64,000 nucleotides of DNA from Anas platyrhynchos (GCF_047663525.1 NC_092607.1:4559001-4623000); one strand, 5' to 3'; shown: positions 49,437-61,965, numbered from the stretch's first letter. The notes: generated by a model not told the origin, from the letters alone. Made by a program: numbers and translations.

Positions 49437-50773
49437 ACAGGGACCTGAATGATCCCAGTAGCTGCTTGCTTTCCTCAGGGGACGTTTATCAGCCCAACAC
49501 TTCAGGTGCCCATTGTTCTCCAATTTCAATCACACCTTTAAATCCCTCCTACAAAGGAAGATGTCCCCACACTCAGCTCAGTTTTGGGGAACAGCGATTC
49601 CAAGCCCCGCAGCACCAGACACTCCCCATTCAGAACAGAAAGTGAAACAAGTCAGGGCAAAAACCAAGGTGATGAAGGGCCCCGGTGTGGTTTTGCTTGC
49701 TTGGTTCACATCACCGCCCCAAGTTCGGAGGGAGGGAAGAGAGACAGGGGATCACCTCCAGCCTGGGGGGCTCTGGGCACACACTGGGGCTGTTCCTGGG
49801 GGGAAGAAACAGGCTCTGCACAGCCTGCCCACAGCACTGGTCTGCCCTCAACTCTCCTCTGTAATTGTAGGAAAACCCCAGGCAGTAAATTAGGGGGGGA
49901 AGCATGATCTTGGTGGATATTCCAGCACTTATTTCCTAGGGGCTATATTTACTCCTGCTCCTTTCCTCTTGCTCCCACAGGTGAAGATCAGTTGGTTGCT
50001 GACACCTGCTTCCCCCAAACAGCTTTCCAAAAATACTGGAAGTGTGCTTGTGCCAGACTTAGATTATCCAAAAAGACTTGTTTTCACACCTTTGTAGGCT
50101 TTTGTTGTTGTTCTTTAACAAAAGACACCAAAGAATGTCACACTGCAGCCCATTATAAGTGGCCAAGCAAGGGAAAAGTGTTTAAATTCTACCAGTAAGG
50201 GACTGTAAATGCTGATGCCGTGCATTAATGTGACACTTCAGCAAGAGTGGAAACTCTCAGCCCAAACACCCATTGCAAAAATGTTTGAGGCAAAGCCCTC
50301 ACTCATACCAGCATTTCTCATTTAACTCCTGCAGCTCCCCTGCAGGGCAAACCCCTGCCCAGGCTGAGCACACCCTGGTCCCTGTGCTGGAGCCACTCCT
50401 TTCCTGCTGGGAAGCCTCAGGACCTTGCATGGTTAGTGGGAAATGCAAAGAAAGCCCTCTGCTTCCCCATGGGGACTTCATTCCCACACCACATTTGCAG
50501 GAGTGGAAGCAGCCCGAAGGCTGACAGCAGAGGGATGTGCTCAGGGGCTCTGGGGAGCCCCCCCTTGGGGCTGGAAGCTCCCTGGCCTTGCCCAGGAGAT
50601 GCTGCACACCCAGCTGGGGGCAAGTGCCTGGTGCTGCTCCAAGGGCAGCCACAATGCTTGTTCCACGGGATACATCACTAGCCTGAGAATTGGAAAAAAT
50701 AATTTGGTTTTCACAGTGAAAGAAACAAGCCACTGATAGGTACCCTAAGGTACCAGTGGTGCAGTCCCAGGGA

Positions 50774-50786
50774 CACCAGGGGGTGC
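50774..50786. promoter_or_regulatory. Possible CTCF core motif
   Basis: CACCAGGGGGTGC resembles the CTCF core. Motif evidence only. Confidence 0.25.
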
Positions 50787-52371
50787 CCAGCTGGGTGACA
50801 ACAAGCCCATGGGGGCACAGACACCTGCAGAGCCACGTGGGGAGCTGCGAGCTCATCCTCTAAGTGGATTACGGATAAAACAGCCAACTTGCACTGGGCA
50901 TCAGGCCATGCTGAGGTATTGCGACCTGTCCTGGACATCTCCTGGGCCAAAAAGCAGCTCCAGGACCCCAGGACACTGGCACAGCATGGATTTGGGGGAG
51001 AGGCAGCAGAGAAAAGGCAGGGAAACAATGTCACTGCTTTGTGCCAAGGAGAAGAGCAGCGGTGTGGGTCTGGCAGTGCTTCAGACCTGGAAACACCTCC
51101 AAGGCCTGCTCGGAGCCACAGGTTATCCCAGGCCAGCAGCAGCCTGCTCTCCTCCAGCTCTGCATCACACGGAGCCCTCAGCACTGCAGGTGAGAGCAGC
51201 ACACGGAGCCTGCAGCCCGGGGTGTCTGCGCTGTGGCTCTCTGCATCTCCAGAACCAGAGCTCCCCTGTGGGCCAAACCTGCCCAGGAGCAGCAGCACCG
51301 TGCCCAGGATGGTGCCTACTCAGCCCCACAGCACGCCAGGACCATCCTGCTCGCAGGGAGGAGCAGGAGGAAGGGAGCCAGGTCCCCTCCCTGCACGCTA
51401 GGAAATGCTGTGAGGAGCGGGGCGCTCACAGAGCAGCTCAAATGCAGCTCCTGCAGCTAAGCGCTAGCCCAGCTGTGGCTGCTGAACGCATCGCTATTCA
51501 AACCCATTTCTGAACAAGTGATCAGGAGGCACACGGCTGATTTTATCTCTGCAGGATGGGGCCCAGGGAGCTGAGGCTTGTGCACTTTTACACGTAGGCA
51601 AAGCTCTGCAGACCAAACCCCACGGTGCTCCCACAGCTCTTCCTCCCATTATCCAGGGCTGCCTTGGGAGTGAACTTCCATGCTCCCCAACCACTCCAGG
51701 CCTAAAAGAGCTTGCTCAGGCTTCACACCCCAGCACCACCCGCAGTCCCTGCACAGGGCAGGGTGACACGAACAGCACAAAACCTCTCCAGGCTGCTGCG
51801 TGCACACCTGAGAGCCACCCACAGCAAGCCAACCTCCTCCAGAGCAGGACACCCTGTGTGCCTGGGGTTATCTGCACACATTGAGCAACCCCGGCATACG
51901 CCAGGTAATTGGATTATCAGCGCTCAGCCGTATTCTGCCACCAGGGCCACCGAAGGACAGAGTTGCCCTGAGGACAGCACCCCTCCGGCAGCCTGCGGGG
52001 CTGGAGGTCAGCACCACAAATCCCCACTCCTGCTATGGAAAAAAGAAAATGCTCTCACCCAGCCCCAAATCCTCCAGGATGCTTCTGTCGGGCCGGAGCA
52101 GCGAGCACGGAGTAACATTGCCCCCCTCAGCCACTCCGGAACATCGCAGCTGCATCCCCAGCAGCACAACCCAAAGCCCAGGGGCCCCAGCAGGCAGGAC
52201 CCGGGGGCCCCCATCTCCTGCTGAACCCCTCAGCCCTCCCGAGCCGTGTCAAGGGAGCTCTTGATGGAGGCCGATTTTTTTTCCCCAGGGCTCCACGCAA
52301 TCAACTTTGTAATTCTGCACGGGGTTTAACTGGGCTCCCAGCCCCCCCTCCCAGCATTCGGCATGGGGCTG

Positions 52372-53040
52372 TGTACTGGGCCTGGCTGGGATGGATTGAC
52401 TCCTTTTTGATGCCCAACGTGGGGCTCAAAGGGCTGAGATAACAGTAGATTTGATGAAAACACTTACAATTAACATACTTAGTTGTGAGTCACCATGTTT
52501 TCTGGCTTGCTGTTAATATTTTATGTGATCATGTTTTATGTGATCCATGCCACATTCTTCCTCCTACTGCATATCAGGTCAGAGTTTGTTAAAGGCTTTT
52601 TGTTTTTTTCCTCCAGTTTGCTGTGCTATAAAGCGCTGGCCTTGAGCCTAATCTGGTATTCAGGCCCTGCACTGCTATCATCTCTGTCCCTTGGAAACTT
52701 ATCTTTGAGAAAATTAAGCTACACTCTCTTCGTTTCCTCCTCTGGACGTTGGTTTGTGGATGGTATCAGGAGTGGTACCTCCTTTCCCTGTGGGCTAATT
52801 ACAGCAGCTTTGGAGTATTTTGACCATCTGTGGGTGACCAACACGCTCCTGCTTCAAGGTCTGCAGAACGCGTTGCTTTTCTCTCTGAGGTTGAGCACTT
52901 GGTGCAGGACACCACCCAAACACCTGCACAGCGTGGTGGAGGGTGGCAACGTGTGGGGCGGGATATGGGCAGGTACCTGTTACAGGATCTCCTCTGATGG
53001 GTTGGAGCTTCACCCCAAACCACAAAATCCTAAAAAAAAA
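52372..53040 (+). mobile_element. Endogenous retrovirus fragment (betaretrovirus/ERVK-like leader)
   Basis: At 52,408-52,425 there is an 18-nt match, 16 of 18 positions, to a primer-binding site for tRNA-Lys1,2, the type used by betaretrovirus-like elements. The roughly 36 bases before it (starting TGTACTGGGCC...) resemble, from memory, the 5' beginning of avian ERVK-type LTRs rather than an LTR end, so most of the LTR seems deleted. The 600 bases after it have the T-rich composition of a leader and end near an A9 run at 53,032-53,040. No gag, pol or env similarity, second LTR or target-site duplication was seen. The copy is a defective remnant. Confidence 0.6.
52408..52425 (+). other. tRNA-Lys-type primer-binding site
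   Basis: Eighteen bases containing GCCCAACGTGGGGC match the complement of the tRNA-Lys1,2 3' end except at positions 3-4. This is the key evidence that the flanking sequence is retroviral. Confidence 0.65.
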
Positions 53041-53043
53041 TGA
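52495..53043 (+). CDS. 182-codon hydrophobic ORF in retroviral leader, uncertain coding
   Basis: The frame opens at a good Kozak context (GTCACCATGT) 70 bases after the primer-binding site and stays open for 182 codons to TGA at 53,041-53,043, just beyond an A9 run. The first ~75 residues are strongly hydrophobic (segments rich in L, F, I, V and Y around 3-27, 35-47 and 50-66), suggesting two or three membrane segments. The rest is mixed, with four Cys and a basic C-terminus. I recognise no known family, and it is not recognisably gag. It could be a lineage-specific leader protein of this ERV family or a chance ORF in T-rich leader DNA. The stop may lie in flanking DNA, so the true C-terminus may be lost. 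Confidence 0.3.
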   Translation: MFSGLLLIFYVIMFYVIHATFFLLLHIRSEFVKGFLFFSSSLLCYKALALSLIWYSGPALLSSLSLGNLSLRKLSYTLFVSSSGRWFVDGIRSGTSFPCGLITAALEYFDHLWVTNTLLLQGLQNALLFSLRLSTWCRTPPKHLHSVVEGGNVWGGIWAGTCYRISSDGLELHPKPQNPKKK

Positions 53044-56000
53044 TGGTGTCTGAAGATATATGTCCTGCCTCTGTCAATGCCAGAGAAGCACAGCTGGCAG
53101 CTCTGCGATGGGGCCGGGCCTGTGCCTACCCAGCAGGAATTAGCACTGCCCAGTTACTGCCTCCTCTTCATAACTAGAGCCCCCCTCTCCTTCCCCACCT
53201 CGTATTGCTCTGTATGACACCCTACAGCTCGGTGTGATGCCCTCCTGCCCTGCCGTGGCCAGGCACTGCCTTGGAGGGGAGCAGGGCTGCAGTAGGACAT
53301 GGGAGCCACTGCATGGGGCACCCCAGCACCAGGGGAAGCACCCCGTGTCTGAACCCCACCACAGCAGGGTGCAGCACTGGGTTATCACAGGCTCCAAGCC
53401 AGGCACCCAGCTCAGGCTGTACACGGCACTGCCAGAGCCCCAAGGGCTCCTTGCTCTTTTTAGTACCACCTGAAGCACAAAAGTAAAGAGCCCAGCACCG
53501 TTCCTACCTTCACCTCCATCCCCAGGCAGACAGATGGGTGGGTGCCCAAACCCAGAGGTGGCAGCTAGGGCCAACCAAGAGCACAGAGCATCACCACAAC
53601 GTGGCAGGTCCCACGGTGAGCCAGGCAGTCCATCTGCAGGTCCTGAGTGATGGGGCATGGCTAGCACCGTGCCAGGAAGACAGCAGGTTAGGGTCAGGCT
53701 CAAGGTCCCCAAGGCCAGGCTGAGCTGCAGAGCAGCACCCCTCCTGCACAGCCCAAAAAAAAAACAAGGTCCTGAGATGAGCTTAAATAGAGCTCCTGGG
53801 CTGCGCTGTGGGGACTCAGGTGAGGCTGGTCAGGGCCATGAGGGCCCTCAGTGACACCTGTAGCATCACCTGGGCACATTTGCTGACGTCTCTGTCACCC
53901 CGTGCTGTCAAACCCAGCAGATATCGGGGTTTGGGGTTCACAGGGCTGCCGGTCTGGGCTGTGTGCCTTCCCCAGCCTCTCTCTCCAGTCAATCTGATCT
54001 GCTGGGAGCCAGGAGCATCCCCCGAGGATGCTGGAGACATGGGGATTATCTCTCCTACCCCCCAAATCTCTTGGCACTGACAGCCGCTGTATCACGGGCA
54101 GCCCATGTAGCTATTACTGCCAGGCACCGGGGTTATTGCGTGGGGTGCTGCACCAGGGAGAAGCAGCAGGAAGGGACAGAAAGGCAGGTGAAGGAGAGGA
54201 GAGGAGCAGGGGGCTCATCCCCTCATCCCTGTGCCCGGTCCCATTGGGGATGGTGCTGGGGGGGCACCCGGGGTCTGCCTGGCCGCTGCCCCAGGCAGAC
54301 TGGGCACGGGCTCCTGCTCCAGCAAGGAATGTCTGCAGAGAAAGCGATCCTCCCTGCCTCGAGCTGGGAACGTCTGGAGACACTTTAATTCGCCTAATCC
54401 AGGGCCCCAGCCCAATTAATATTCTATAGGATCTCCTGGAGCTCTTGTTTTGTTCTGTTCTTGGCTCAGAGGGCTGCCGAAGAAATTGAAAACAGATTAT
54501 TGGGGAGAAAACAGCCTCAATTTTTCGACAGCTGTCTCTGGCGAGGCTGGCTGCATTTCCAACCATTCCCCGGGCATGAGGCAAGCCTGGCTGCGGTGCT
54601 TATCCCCCGCAGCAGCAGGGGGGCTTTGCTGGAAAGGCGAATACCCAGGGATGGTGCCAGCCTCATTCACCCCCAAAACCCCTGGCAAGACCCCCTAGGT
54701 GCTACCAAGGGAAGGCAGAGGCCGGAGCTGACAAGGGGCTGGGGGCAGCCTGCGGGGGGGACTGGGATCGGGGTACTGGGGTCAGCTGGGGACAAGCAAC
54801 CGAGCTGTGGCCATATATATGAGCTGTGCTTAAAGGGCCTCCGGAGGGATGTCTGCTCCTCCTGTGTGCCGGGAAGGAGCTGGCAGGGTGGGCTGTCTGT
54901 CCCCACGGCCGTGGCTCTGTCCACCACCAGCCCCCCACCAGCCCTGGTTAATTCTGCGGCTGGGTGCAGGGGGCAGCTGGGGACAGGATCCCGTTCCCCC
55001 TGTGGGCTCAGGGTCTGCGACAGAAGCAGCTCAGTAGTTGGGCTCCTGATAGCCCAGTGACATCTCAAACACCTTATTTCCACCTAACTGAGGGCTTTGG
55101 GAAGAACAACCTGGGGTCAGGCAGGTGAGCTGACGGAGGATGGGGATCTCAGCCTTTTGGGGGAAGGATGCTGCGGGTGGAGCGGGTTCCCAGCGAGACT
55201 CCCACCCGGGGCCTGTCAGGGCTTCCCAGGACAGAGCAGGAGCCCAGGGCTGCCCGCTCAGCCCTTCACCACATGAGGAAGGAGCAGGGAAGGCAGAGGA
55301 ATGTGCCCCAGCCCTGTGGGCTCATTCATCCTGCTCCCGGCTGCAGGCAGCCCTACCACAACGCCGCCCTTTGCTCGCCGCGATCCACCCGGCCGCACGC
55401 CCGCCTCTCATCCCCTGCCAGGGCCTGCTCTCCCGAGGCACCTCGAGCACAGCCTGCAATAAATCAGCCCACAGCCTCCATCCAAGACACACAGAGCCCG
55501 CGCTGCCCTGCTGAAACACGAGCGTGGAGCTTTTGGTCTGAACACCTGCAGCGGGCAGGAAACTGCGCTGCCCTGGGGGCGGCACTGCCTGCTGGATGAA
55601 AGGCACGCTGCTGCTCTCAGACTGCCTCCTGGCTGGATCGCCGTGCTCCAGCAGTGATCGTTTCCCCGTTCAGGGCATGAGCAGGCTCCCATGTCCCGTT
55701 CCCTCGAGCTCTCGGGTGCCTTGGTGCAGCCCAGCACTGACAAAGTGAGCTTGGACCTGCGGGCCTCTTGCGTTCGGTGGTGCGGGTGTTGAAGGTGGCC
55801 TTGCAAAATGACCTGGTAAGAGGTCAGCAGCAACCTCTGCACCCAAGGGTGGCTGCAGAGAGCCCTTGGAATGTGCACATGGTGTGGGGAGGGATGTGCC
55901 TGGGGGCTCCTACCTGACCCCAGGCACCCAGGGAAACGTCTCCAGTAGGAGGGATGGGCGCAGGCGCAATGGTGCACCAGCACATCCAGCCCCAGGGAGA

Positions 56001-58186
56001 GCACAGCTCTGCTGGTCGTGGCAGGAAGGGCCACATCATGAAGGACCACACCAGGAAGGACCACAGCAGGTCCCTCCGCAGCCCCCCAGCCCCTCTCCCT
56101 CTCCCCTTGCCCACCGCCCCAAGCTCCCCATGCTGCTCAATGGGCACAGTCCTGCCTGGGGAAGCTGGAGCTCCAGCCAAAACCACCTGGTGTGGCTTTG
56201 CTTGCTGCTGAGACCTTTTCTTTTGGGTTTATTTTCACATGGATCCTCAGACTGCAGAGACAGGCAGGATAGTGAGAGCTCCAAGAAAACAGGAAAAAGG
56301 CAGGTTCTCTGGATTTCTATTTTTAACACTGCAAACAGCATTAGTGTCATTATATTTAGAAAAAAAATTCAGAGCGTTTCCTGGCTCCCCTTTCAATACC
56401 TTCAGCTATTTCCTTGCAGATGTTTCCAGGGGCCAGCGCTCCGAGGCAGGAGGAGACAGGCTGGGCTCTCGCCCCGCAGGCTGGCCCAGGGAGGGGAAGG
56501 TCCTGCGAGGGGAAAAACAGCTCAGAGCAGGTGTCCATGGCCATGCGTGGGTACGGAGACGACAACCAAGCTGTGCACGATGTGGCCAGGTCCCAGCAGC
56601 CAACAGCTCCATCACCTCCTCACGGCCACGTAGCCGTTGTGATGGGAACCATCACCACTGGAGATGGGCGGCAGCAGCAACAGGAGGTCTGAGCAGGCAC
56701 GGGGAGATGGCAGAGCACGGCACTTGCTGCTCAGCTTCATGTGCCACGCTGCTCGGGGGAGCTTCCCCCTGGCTTTGACAGCCCTCGGCTCGCTGCCCTG
56801 CGCTCGAGGAGTGCGGTCGGCACAGCGTTTGTGTTTAATTCCCCGGCAGGCGAAGCACAGCTTCTGGAGGGCAGGCAGCAGCGTGGCTTCGCGCGGGCGG
56901 GTGGCAGACCACATCTCAGCAGGACAAGGGGGTGTAAAGAAAACTGGGGTTTGATTGCAGCCAGCTTGTGGCTGCAGAGCGTGCTGAGAACCACTGGGAA
57001 GCGGCGCTCCTAACCCCAACCCTGCTGTGCTGCGCGTTCCCAGCCACGTCCCGGCAGAGGGAGGCCAGGATTTCTCCCTGTGGCCTGGGGAGCTCTGTGC
57101 TCGGGGGAGCAGACACCAGAAGCGCAGCACGGACAGCGTGCACAGCAGCCAAAAGCACCTGAAGTGTGTCCTCCAGCCGGGCTGCGAGCGAAGTCTGGGT
57201 GCACAGAGCGCTCTGCCTGCACTCCTGGCCTGGCAGCACCTGCAGAAGACTTGTCCTTTGCCCAGCCAGAGCAGATCTGTGTCCCTGCTGCTACACTGTG
57301 GTTTCTGGAGCCAGGTCCACAAGAGGAGCTGCCTCCTGAGGTGCTCCCTCAGGGCTCTGGTAACTCCAACCGGGAGAGGAAACCTGGCTGGAGCAGGACG
57401 AGCGGAGCCGCCACCGCCAGCCCTGTGTGGCTGGGTGCAGGCAGACCCCACAGCCAAACCCTCCTCTTCTGTATTTCCCCCCAAAGCCCTGCTGCAGGTG
57501 GAAACCCAGCCTCAAACAGTCTGTATTTAAGGACTCCAGGAAGGAAGCCTTGCAATTCCCAGTACAGCCCATCCCATCCCAGTTTGCAGTGTGGCTGGGG
57601 TGCTGCGGCCAGCTGGGTGGGGTGCTGGTGCTCAGCAGGGTGGTGATGCTTGGTGGGGCAGGGTGCTGGGTCTGACAGGGGTGCTCCGTGGGCTCCTCTC
57701 ACCCCAGGCTGCCCGAGGCCCCTCCTGGAGCTCTCCAGCAGCACCCCTGGGGGAGCAGAGCTCAGGGGCACAGCTGGAGGCAGGGAGGAGCAGATCTGCA
57801 TGGAAGAGCCAGAACCAGCCCAGTTAAACAACCAAAAAAGGCAACCTGTGGGGAAAGGGTCCGGCTAGACAGAACCCGACACATCCCCCAGAGTCACAGG
57901 GGGCTGCTTTGCTTTCCTGTGGTCACCACAAAGAGCCCCATGCAGAAGAGCGAAACCTTCCAGAGCAGCCTCCCCTCACCACCGAGACAGAGGGAACCTG
58001 CAGGGACCTCTTCCCGTGGCACAGCACGGAGTTTTGTTGGCCAGAGGGCAGGGCTAGCGTGGTGAGAGCCAGCAAAGAACCGTTAAATAAGAGATGGGGA
58101 GTTTGTTAAGCCAGCATCTCAGGGGAGTACCAGCAGGGCAAGGCAGGTGGTGGCCGTGCCTTGCAGCCTCACCCTGCTGGCTGAAG

Positions 58187-58312
58187 GTGCAGATGTCACC
58201 AAAGAAGGTGGAGAACACACCCCAGGAGATGGAGAGGACACCCCAGAAGATGGGGATGTCACCCCAGAAGGTGAAGGTTCCACCCCAGGAGGTGGAGATG
58301 CCACCGTGCAGC
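58187..58312 (+). repeat. 21-bp minisatellite, six degenerate copies
   Basis: Six contiguous 21-bp units start at 58,187, 58,208, 58,229, 58,250, 58,271 and 58,292. They share GRTGGRGAN(3-4)CACCCCAGRA, with the first and last units most diverged. The period is a multiple of three, so the array reads as a seven-residue Gly/Glu/Thr-Pro repeat on + and a Trp-Gly/Phe repeat on -. No gene context supports translation. Confidence 0.85.
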
Positions 58313-58837
58313 AGCAGCTCAGATCCGCAGAGCAGCGCGGGCTGCTGAAATGTCCATCTTCCTGCTGCTCCTGCTCCAGCAGTCCCCTGGGAGCTCCCAG
58401 CCCTGTCGTTCTTCATCTCCCATCACTGCCTCTCCACGTCGTGGTGCCCGGGGATGCTCCAGGAGGAGGAGAAGAGGAGGAGACCTCTGCAGGGGGGTGC
58501 CCAGCCTCCCAGGGGATCAGCAGGACAAGAACCCTGTCACCTCCTTCCCTCACCACCTCAAGGAAAGCACCACTCTGCAGGACACCTCCACGCCCTGCGG
58601 GGGTGCCAGCCCCCCCAAAGCCCCCCACGCCGCAGGGGGGGCAGCGTGAGGCAGCCTGGCTGCGAAGGGCCAGCCTCGGCTCTCGCCTTGCGGTCGGGGT
58701 GTGAAACCAGCCCAGCCCAGCCGTCTGCTCGCTCCTAATTAGCATCGGGACCTACGTGAGGCAGCCGCCTCTGCTCCTTCTTGGGGGATTCTCGTTAGGG
58801 GCTGTGGGTTTGCAATTAGCCAGCAGCCCCTCTGCCA

Positions 58838-58859
58838 CCCCCCCCCCCCCCCCCCCCCC
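58838..58859. repeat. C22 homopolymer
   Basis: An uninterrupted run of 22 C (G22 on the other strand) flanked by GC-rich sequence. Runs this long are rare, prone to slippage and sequencing error, and can form G-quadruplex or i-motif structures. Confidence 0.9.
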
Positions 58860-61800
58860 GCGGCAGGTCCCCTGCCCATGGGCAGCCTGACAGCAGGCAG
58901 GAGCCCGGAGCCAAGCACCTTCTACAAATCACCCTGCATAGCTCGCATTCCTGGCCGGTTTATGAGCCTTTCAGCTCCTCGTATTGATCAGGGCTGGAGC
59001 CGGAGTAATTACGTTCAGCAGAAATCATTTCCCCTGATTTTGAGTCATATTTGAGCTGGTGCCCACCTCCTCCGCTCACCCCTCTCGAGGCAGGCAGCGC
59101 TCCGCTCGCTGGTACATACTTTCCGGGCGACATCGTTGCTTTTATAACCGTAGTGAGACCCAGAGGCTTGTTTTTCTCGACTGGATCCCACACACACACT
59201 CAAGGTTTCGGCCGTGCCTTTATTGCCTTGGCTGCGGATGCGGAGAAGAGGAGCTGGTTTTTGGGATGTGCATGCCTGGGAGATGGCTCCGGCATCGGGA
59301 TGGGGCGTGGGGGAGAGCTGGAGGCTTGGGACCCCTCCACACACACAGGCAGTGTTGCTCTCAGTCTTTTTAGTCTGGTGGGATGCTTGTTTAGGAGATG
59401 CAGAGCCAGCCCGGTGCTGGCTTCATTCCTTGGGTGCAGGGAGGAGGCAGGGCTCGCCCCCAAGGAGCGGCAGCATCTCCCCTTCCCGACTGGTTTTGGA
59501 TAGCAACAATTTGGGCTGGTGGTGAACAAAGCAGGGGTGCAGGGTGGGTGGATGGGCAGCTCTCCCATCCTCCTCACAGTGCCCACAGTGAGCCCTGTCA
59601 AGGTGCCCAGTGCCAAAGCTGGAAGCCCTTCTGTGCGCTCCTCCACCCTCCATGGGTGCTGAGATGTGCACGGGGTGCTCGTCAGGTCCCTGCGGTGCCT
59701 GGCACCTCCTCTTCCTCAGCATGGGTGCAAGGCTCCTCTAGGTTCATGCTCAAGGTCTGCCAGGCCCTCAGCCCCTGTAGCCCGGTGCTGCAGGACGTGG
59801 GGAAGGGGTGGCTGCAGCAGGGCTGAGCACCTGGCCAGCTTCTGGAGAAGGAAACAGCCACAAAATCACAGCCACACCTCGTGCACCATCCCGCAGGGGC
59901 CTCGTGGAGTCCCGCACCCAGGGCCCGGAGGAAGCACAGACATCGCCCAGGCTCTCCCTCCAGCAGGCAGAGCTGGCTGCGGTTCGAAGGGGAGCTTGGT
60001 GAGACCCCAAGGCACCGCTGGCTCTGTGCACGCCTCTGCTTATAGCACTGATGGTGCTGCAAGAGACACGGCAGTTGCCTGAGAACACGCAGCACACCCC
60101 ACCAGGACAAGAACCAGAGGAAAAATATGGCTTATTTTAGCCTGAAACCACAAGAAAAAACAGAGATAGCCGAAAAGCATGAGCAATTTGATTGGGAAAC
60201 ATGAGTTAGCCATGCAGCTTGATGGAAAATACCAAGGGTCTGTCAGGAACCACGCAAGGTCAGGGTCTGGGTTTTATATCTTGTCTGAAAGACAAAACTT
60301 GTAGTGAGATTTTAAAAGAAGCTTATGCTTGGTGATGCTTCGTACCAAAAATAAACTCTCCGAGGCCCACAATGTTTGATACGTGATGATTTCTGACAGT
60401 TTTCCAAATAATAATGGGAAGACTCATCGGGCTGAGGTTTCCAGACTTTGTTTTACAGAATTCTTATTCCGTGGGTTATCTGGATGTTTAACTTATGGGG
60501 ACGATTACGAATTGCTTGTCTGGACTTCAGCAGAGAATCTCACAGAATTCTTGCCCAGGGTTTGATATGCCTATTGAGAAAGAGCTTTCTCCTCTCACAG
60601 CAGTTGATGCATGGCTGGGCTGTGGTAGGGATAAGCCCTCTGTTTGAGTGATGAGCTTTTCCCATAGTTTTGGCTAAGGAAGCCATTTCTCAGCTGTGAT
60701 AGTCCATTCACTCCCCCGGGCAATCTCTCAGCTCCTTCCTCTTGGCAACTGCAGGTTTTTGGTCACGAGCACAGAGACCCATTTATCACCTTCTTTTTAA
60801 TGTAATCTCCTCCAAAGCACCCCAAAAACAAGCCAGGACCAGGCTCCCATCCAGCGGACCCTTTTGGGGTGGCAGAGGCCGCAGCTGGCAGCCTGCAGGG
60901 GTCGGCCGGTCCCAGCCGAAGCTGAGGTTTCTGCTGCTGTTGCCTGACCATCAGGAACTGGACGGCAGCCCTGAATTCTTTTCTCACAAGTCACTTGGCC
61001 GGTCACCAGATGGTAAATACTTTCAGTCTCTCCTAGCCCGGGCTCGGGGTGGAAGCAGTGACCTCAAGGTAAAGGATTGCCGGGCCCGTCCCTCGCCCCT
61101 CGCCGTGGCCAGTTGTCCCAGCCCGCTCCCACCCCGGTTAAGGTGCAGGAACTGGGGGGGATAAAACTGGCTGGATGGGATGGAAATGGCCATAACCAGC
61201 CCTCGGCTCTGCTCTTTGAAGCTGGAGCAGGATTCATTCTGGGTAGGAAACAACTTTACCATCCTGCCAAAAACATAGGTATTTCCAAGGTTCCCAAAGC
61301 CAGGCTATTTCCAGAAGTCTCATGAAAAAGAGCCAGCAGCTACCCCAAAGGGCTCAGCAGCCAGGGAAGACCTGGGGTGTCTCCTCTTCACCTTGGGGCT
61401 CCTGGCTCTCCTGAGTGTGATGTCTGCCCAGTTTGCCCACCAGTGCCACCTGCCCTCCTGCAACCACCCTGCTGCCCTGGCACGGGGATTGCGCCTCGGC
61501 TGCCAGGAGCAAGGAGAACGTCTTCTCCTCCAAGGTGTGGGGCTGCTCTTGCCCTACCTATGACAATTTCCCTGTTCATACAAAGAGGAATAGACCCAGC
61601 AAGGAGCAGGACAGTCTCGGTGCCCAGCAGAGACCGACGTCCAGCCCTGCTCCAACTTCAACCAGCCCAGGGGACGCCCAGCACCCGGCACAGGGCAAAA
61701 GTGGGGAGACCCCGAAGCAAAAAGAAGCTACAGCTTGTTGCAGGTGGGTGCGATTCCAGATGAGCAGGGTGCACACTCAGTGCTATTCACAAGGGCACGT

Positions 61801-61965
61801 TAAATGGCACAGCCATGAAAAAAAAAAACACCACAGCTGTCTAAAATGTAAATTCGCAGGGTGAGTTCCTTCATTCCTATAGAAACAGCAGAGTCTGCCA
61901 GCGGCTAACTCAAAGGAGATGTACTCAGATCCCTGTATCAACTATTTTCTTGCACAACTGACCAC

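Noticed and set aside
50809-51513. 234-codon open frame on the plus strand
   Set aside because: No domain, overlapped by another long frame in the same GC-rich sequence. No evidence for coding.
56612-57484. 290-codon open frame on the minus strand
   Set aside because: Low-complexity, Arg/Ala/Leu/Ser-rich translation without a domain, in GC-rich DNA with competing frames on the other strand. No splice or promoter context; judged chance.
58147-58704. 185-codon frame across the minisatellite as a gene
   Set aside because: The frame is kept open by the 21-bp repeat period and GC bias. Nothing upstream or downstream resembles a gene. Kept only as a finding about the repeat.
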